Below, piece by piece: positions 5,938-9,083 of a stretch of 9,083 nucleotides of DNA (positions are counted from its first letter, which is position 1; every line of letters starts with the position of its first letter). Origin of the DNA: Phycisphaerae bacterium (GTDB lineage: Bacteria > Planctomycetota > Phycisphaerae > UBA1845 > Fen-1342); assembly GCA_026984555.1 (NCBI GenBank), contig JALSRY010000579.1:1-9083 (forward strand). Direction: 5' to 3'. A program made the translations under genes and the position numbers. The notes beneath the pieces are model-generated. The model was given only the letters and a program-made list of their open reading frames with translations, searched no databases and had not been told where the DNA came from.

Positions 5938-7911
5938 TCACGGATGCTTGCCATTCCCGAGGGTTTGCAGCAGTCGTTTCGCGTCCGCCGCGCGCCCGTG
6001 CGCTCGCAGCCATCGGACCGTGTCGCGCAGCACCGCGCGGGATTCGTCGCTCAGACGAGTCGCACGGCGCAACGCCTGGGCGGCTCGTTCGATCCGCCCG
6101 GCCCGGGCCCACGCGCTACCGAGATTCGCCCACGCCGCGGCGTTGGTCGGCTCCTGTTGTACCAGCAGCTCGAACTGGTGGATCGCCTGTTCGAGGTGCC
6201 CCTGGGTGGCGAGGATCGCGCCCAGCGTGTTGCGTGCGCCCGGCGTGGCGGGATCGATCCGCAAGGCATTCTCCAGGCACCGCCGCGCTTCGGCGAGGTC
6301 GCCTTCCTTGAGGCTCAGCGAGCCCAGCAACGACCAGGTGGTGGGATCGACGGGCCAGCCGGTTTCCTCGGCTCGTCGAACGGACTCGCGCAATAGCCGC
6401 TGGGCCTCGGTCGTGTCGCCCTGCTGCCAGTAGAGCATGGCGGCGGCGCGCAGGCCCTGGACCTGCCCGCGGTCGAGCCCCGGCGGGACGTAGGACACGA
6501 CCCAGCCCATCACCGCCACGACGGTCAGCCCGCCGATCGCCGACCGCCAGCGCCGGCGCCGCAGCGTTCCCGCCAGCCAATCCAGCGCGTGCCCCGCCAG
6601 GAGAATCAGCACGGCATCGACCGGCACGCGATAGCGGGCATTCACGAAGAACATCACCACGCTGAGCATGTACACGACCACGAACGCCCACACGGGAAAG
6701 AGCTCCCGCGCCCGCCGAAGGCTCAGCACCACTCCGAGCACACCCAGCGGTGCGAACCAGGCGAACCGCACGGGCAAGTACGCGACGATCGGCGTGTAGT
6801 GCGAGGTGATGAAATAAAGATCCTGGTTGTTGCCCACCTCCCAGCGCGACCAGAAGCATCGCAGTTTCTTGAGCATCAGCCGCGCCGCTTGCCCGGGTTG
6901 GCGGCGCAGGAACCGCAGCGCTTGCCGCGTGTACCAGTCGGAGACTTCGCCTGCGCTGAGCGCGTGCCCCGCGGCCCGCTCGGCCCGGGCGATCTGGGCG
7001 TCGAAGCAGGGTTTCCATTGCGGCGGGTCGCCCTTGATGACGGCCGACATGCCGTCGGAATCCGGGTTGTTGCCGATGTAGAAATTCACGCCGCCCTGCG
7101 ACGCAATCAGTATGAACTCGTGGCCGACGACATAATTGCGGATGGTGACGGGTACGATCGGCGTCATCGTGCCCACGAACAGACACAGGCTGTGGCCCAG
7201 CGCCCGTTTCCACTGCCGCCTGTGCAGCACGAAGACCCACGCGACCAGCGGCGGCGCAAGCAGCAGGATGTTCGGCCGGGCAATCGCCGATAGTCCCATG
7301 ACCAGGCCACAGCACAGCCACAGCCACCAGCGTGGTCGGCGGCCCGCGTGCCACAACAACCCCAGCAACACCAGGTCGAGCAGTACGATCAACACCGGGA
7401 TCAGCAGTTCGGCGTCGTAATAGAGGAAGACCCAGTACGATGTGGCCATGAGTCCCGCCAGCACGCCCGCGGTGCGCGAGAACATCAGCCGTCCGAGCGC
7501 AAACACGACGCCGCAACTCAGCGAGCCGATCGCCGCCTGGATGATCCGTGGAGCCAGCGGATTGTCCGGCCCGAAGAGGCGGTACACCAGCCCGAGGAAC
7601 CACGGGTAGAGCGGGGCGCGGAAGTAGGGCCCGTTCCAGAAACGCCGCCCCTCCGCAATCGCTTGCGCCCAGTCGTGGTGATATCGGGGGTCCATCACGT
7701 GATGCGCGAAATACGGGCTCGACCGCAACTGGAATACATAGATCAGACGCAGCACAAGCGCCAACAACACGATCAGCGCGAACAAAACCGCGTCGAATCG
7801 GTCAAAACCCGCCAGTTTCCTCGTCGCCGCCGTCCGCGCCGACGGCGGGCGCTGCGCCGCGGTGACCTGCGTCGGCGACGGGGCGGCGGTCTGGGATGAC
7901 GTGCCGGTCAT
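5938..7911 (-). CDS. GT39/PMT-type membrane glycosyltransferase with C-terminal TPR domain
   Basis: This 657-aa protein has a cytoplasmic Pro/Thr/Ala-rich N-terminus (about 1-38) and a first transmembrane segment at about 39-62. A GT-C style extracytoplasmic loop follows, with the acidic pair D74 and D80 in MDPRYHHDWAQ and the family's RAPLYPWFLGLVY block (98-110). About nine further hydrophobic segments extend to roughly residue 475. These are hallmarks of the PMT/ArnT (GT39) superfamily, which moves sugars from polyprenyl-phosphate donors to proteins or lipids outside the inner membrane. A second loop, about 255-390, contains IASQGGVNFYIGNNPD, a block common in bacterial GT39 proteins. Residues about 487-650 form three to four TPR units (LGSLSLKEGDLAEARRCLENAL, then LGAILATQGHLEQAIHQFELL, then LGSAWARAGRIERAAQALRRA), probably facing the periplasm and binding a substrate protein or partner. 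The ATG at 7911 has only a weak AGGT 5 nt upstream. It is upstream of the GT-B gene on the same strand and likely part of one unit. Substrate unknown. Confidence 0.88.
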   Translation of the reverse strand: MTGTSSQTAAPSPTQVTAAQRPPSARTAATRKLAGFDRFDAVLFALIVLLALVLRLIYVFQLRSSPYFAHHVMDPRYHHDWAQAIAEGRRFWNGPYFRAPLYPWFLGLVYRLFGPDNPLAPRIIQAAIGSLSCGVVFALGRLMFSRTAGVLAGLMATSYWVFLYYDAELLIPVLIVLLDLVLLGLLWHAGRRPRWWLWLCCGLVMGLSAIARPNILLLAPPLVAWVFVLHRRQWKRALGHSLCLFVGTMTPIVPVTIRNYVVGHEFILIASQGGVNFYIGNNPDSDGMSAVIKGDPPQWKPCFDAQIARAERAAGHALSAGEVSDWYTRQALRFLRRQPGQAARLMLKKLRCFWSRWEVGNNQDLYFITSHYTPIVAYLPVRFAWFAPLGVLGVVLSLRRARELFPVWAFVVVYMLSVVMFFVNARYRVPVDAVLILLAGHALDWLAGTLRRRRWRSAIGGLTVVAVMGWVVSYVPPGLDRGQVQGLRAAAMLYWQQGDTTEAQRLLRESVRRAEETGWPVDPTTWSLLGSLSLKEGDLAEARRCLENALRIDPATPGARNTLGAILATQGHLEQAIHQFELLVQQEPTNAAAWANLGSAWARAGRIERAAQALRRATRLSDESRAVLRDTVRWLRAHGRAADAKRLLQTLGNGKHP

Positions 7912-7960
7912 GATCGACCTAGGTTACCGGAAATCGCCAACGATGAAACGAGCCCGGGCA

Positions 7961-8007
7961 GGATGCGCCGCCGGAGCGGATGCGCCGCCCGAGCAGATGC
8001 CGCCCAG
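7961..8007. repeat. 17-bp tandem repeat, about 2.7 copies
   Basis: GGATGCGCCGCCGGAGC (7961-7977) is followed immediately by GGATGCGCCGCCCGAGC (7978-7994), which differs at one base. A shortened, diverged third copy starting AGATGCCGCCCAG follows at 7995. It lies in the 130-bp gap between the iron-sulfur gene and the GT39/TPR gene, about 50 bp upstream of the latter's start. It is outside any gene I accept. It could be a protein-binding array or slippage product. Confidence 0.55.
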
Positions 8008-8020
8008 GGGGGGCGGCGTC
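7996..8020. other. GC hairpin after the iron-sulfur gene
   Basis: GCCGCCC (7999-8005) and GGGCGGC (8011-8017) form a perfect 7-bp stem with a 5-nt loop; with outer pairs, and one mismatch or wobble, it extends to 7996-8020. It is 22 bp past the stop of the iron-sulfur gene on the minus strand and overlaps the last copy of the tandem repeat. It could end or stabilise that transcript, but there is no U-tract. Confidence 0.35.
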
Positions 8021-8041
8021 CGCGCGAGGGGGATGGGGGTG

Positions 8042-9083
8042 CTACGTCTCGGCGACCGGCTGCGACGGGCTGGCGCTGGCGGCCGGTCGCTGCTCCCCGA
8101 CAACCGATCGCAGCAGCAGCTCGGCGACGTCGAGTTGTCCCAGTTCGTCGAAATCCTTGTCGCGCAGCCCGTCGGTGAGCATCGTCATGCAGAACGGACA
8201 CGCCGTCGCGACGGTGCACGAGGCGTCGCGGCTCGGCAACACACGCAGGAGCTGATCGGTCCGGGCGTGATTGACTTTTTGCGTACCCGGCTCCTCTTCT
8301 TTCCACATCTGCGCCCCGCCTGCGCCACAGCACATGCCCCGATCGCGGCGCTCGACCGGCTCGACCACCTTGAGCCCCGGAATGGCCCGCAGAATCTCGC
8401 GCGGCGGGTCGTAGACGTGGTTGTACCGGCCCAGGTAGCACGAGTCGTGATACGCCACGGTTCCCGACACGGGGTGTCGCGGCGTGAGCCGCCTGTCACG
8501 TACCAACTCGGCGAGCAGCTCGGTGTGGTGAATCACCTCGTAGTGGCCCCCGAAGTCGCCGTATTCGTTCTTGAGTGTGTTGTAGCAATGGGGGCAGGTC
8601 GTGACGATCCGTTTGAACTTGTACTGGTTGAGCGTTTCGCAGTTCTGCTGCGCGTACATCTGGAAAAGGTATTCGTTACCGGCGCGGCGGGCGGCGTCGC
8701 CGGTGCACGTCTCCTCGGGGCCGAGGATGGCGAAATCGACACCAGCCTCGATCATCAGCCTGGCGAATGCCACCGCGACTTTGCGTGAGCGGTCGTCGAA
8801 CGACGGTGCGCAGCCGACCCAGTAGAGGTAGTCGGCCTCCTGCTTCTCGGCCATGATGGGTACGTCGAGCCCCTTGGCCCAGTCGGCCCGCTGCTCGTTG
8901 GCGAAGCTGTAGACGTTGCCGACGGTCTCCATGCCTTTGAACGCGTTCTGCAACTGGTCCGGGAACTCGCCTTGTTCCATGACCATGTGCTGCCGCAAGG
9001 CCACGATCTTGTCCACGTAGGAGATGAACACGGGGCATTCCTGCTCGCAGGCGCCACAGGTCGTGCACGCCCAGATCGTTTCC
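8042..9083 (-). CDS. CCG-domain iron-sulfur oxidoreductase subunit, C-terminal part (cut by window edge)
   Basis: The 346 visible residues enter the window just before a ferredoxin motif C-x2-C-x2-C-x3-C-P (visible residues 6, 9, 12 and 16; read as ACTTCGACEQECP), a 4Fe-4S site. Two cysteine-rich CCG domains follow. The first has WVGC (91), ETCTGDAARRAGNEYLF (C126) and TTCPHC (163, 166). The second has YHDSCYLGRYNHVYDPP (C215), MCCGAGGAQMW (251, 252) and ACPFC (295, 298). These domains are found in HdrB/HdrD and related proteins and bind an extra iron-sulfur cluster. The family's full-length members (about 650-750 aa) usually add a membrane, heme-binding region in front and pass electrons from electron-transfer flavoprotein to quinone, or act in similar quinone-linked redox. 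That N-terminal part is outside the window, so the role is inferred from the visible half. The in-frame GTG at 9031 is not the start because conserved coding sequence continues through it. Confidence 0.9.
   Translation of the reverse strand, partial: ETIWACTTCGACEQECPVFISYVDKIVALRQHMVMEQGEFPDQLQNAFKGMETVGNVYSFANEQRADWAKGLDVPIMAEKQEADYLYWVGCAPSFDDRSRKVAVAFARLMIEAGVDFAILGPEETCTGDAARRAGNEYLFQMYAQQNCETLNQYKFKRIVTTCPHCYNTLKNEYGDFGGHYEVIHHTELLAELVRDRRLTPRHPVSGTVAYHDSCYLGRYNHVYDPPREILRAIPGLKVVEPVERRDRGMCCGAGGAQMWKEEEPGTQKVNHARTDQLLRVLPSRDASCTVATACPFCMTMLTDGLRDKDFDELGQLDVAELLLRSVVGEQRPAASASPSQPVAET

Noticed and set aside
4752..6311. Plus-strand open frame of 519 aa
   Set aside because: It is antisense to the GT-B gene and the end of the GT39/TPR gene, both of which have clear family motifs. 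Its translation is Arg/Gly/Ala-rich without domains, as expected for a shadow frame in GC-rich DNA.
9029..9031. GTG as the start of the iron-sulfur gene
   Set aside because: Upstream codons in the same frame encode a perfect ferredoxin Cys motif, so the gene continues past the window edge.
1..9083. CRISPR array, tRNA, rRNA, insertion sequence or phage genes
   Set aside because: No regularly spaced repeats, cloverleaf-like segments, transposase or phage motifs were seen on either strand.

Overview
The window is about 9 kb of GC-rich bacterial chromosome. Most likely it comes from a planctomycete, possibly Phycisphaerae or a relative. The support is indirect: a broken reading frame near 4229-4437 ends in a single-EF-hand, dockerin-type C-terminus flanked by cysteines, a style common on secreted proteins of that group. 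A TPR lipoprotein plus a small OmpA-like lipoprotein, and a GT-C membrane protein with a TPR tail, also fit. Nothing in the window proves the taxonomy.

Layout from left to right. (1) 1-389, minus: the N-terminal third of ornithine carbamoyltransferase (argF), cut by the window edge, with a good Shine-Dalgarno and a plausible promoter of its own. (2) 574-2405, minus: a two-gene unit, transcribed first as a 174-aa lipoprotein with an OmpA-like core, then as a 407-aa TPR lipoprotein with a long basic low-complexity linker and a separate C-terminal segment. The 5' leader of this unit carries an 11-bp-stem hairpin just ahead of the ribosome binding site. (3) 2555-4081, plus, divergent from the lipoprotein unit: a membrane-anchored AsmA-like protein of unknown function. 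(4) 4082-4661: a 580-bp gap with no intact gene, holding the frameshifted dockerin-type remnant on the minus strand. (5) 4662-7911, minus: a GT-B (GT4-like) glycosyltransferase that lacks both glutamates of the usual EX7E motif, preceded by a GT39/PMT-type membrane glycosyltransferase with C-terminal TPRs; the two may be co-transcribed. (6) 7912-8041: an intergenic stretch with a 17-bp tandem repeat and a GC hairpin. (7) 8042-9083, minus: the C-terminal part of a CCG-domain iron-sulfur oxidoreductase subunit, cut by the right edge just inside its 4Fe-4S motif.

The genes fall into functional islands rather than one pathway: arginine biosynthesis; cell-envelope lipoproteins that may belong to a Tad-pilus-like or other envelope complex; an envelope AsmA-like protein; envelope glycosylation; and membrane electron transfer. 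I see no CRISPR array, tRNA, rRNA, insertion sequence or phage gene. I do not see a clear new multi-gene system. The most interesting leads are the OmpA-like/TPR lipoprotein pair with its leader hairpin, the glycosyltransferase missing its catalytic glutamates beside a GT-C/TPR protein, and the dockerin-type pseudogene.
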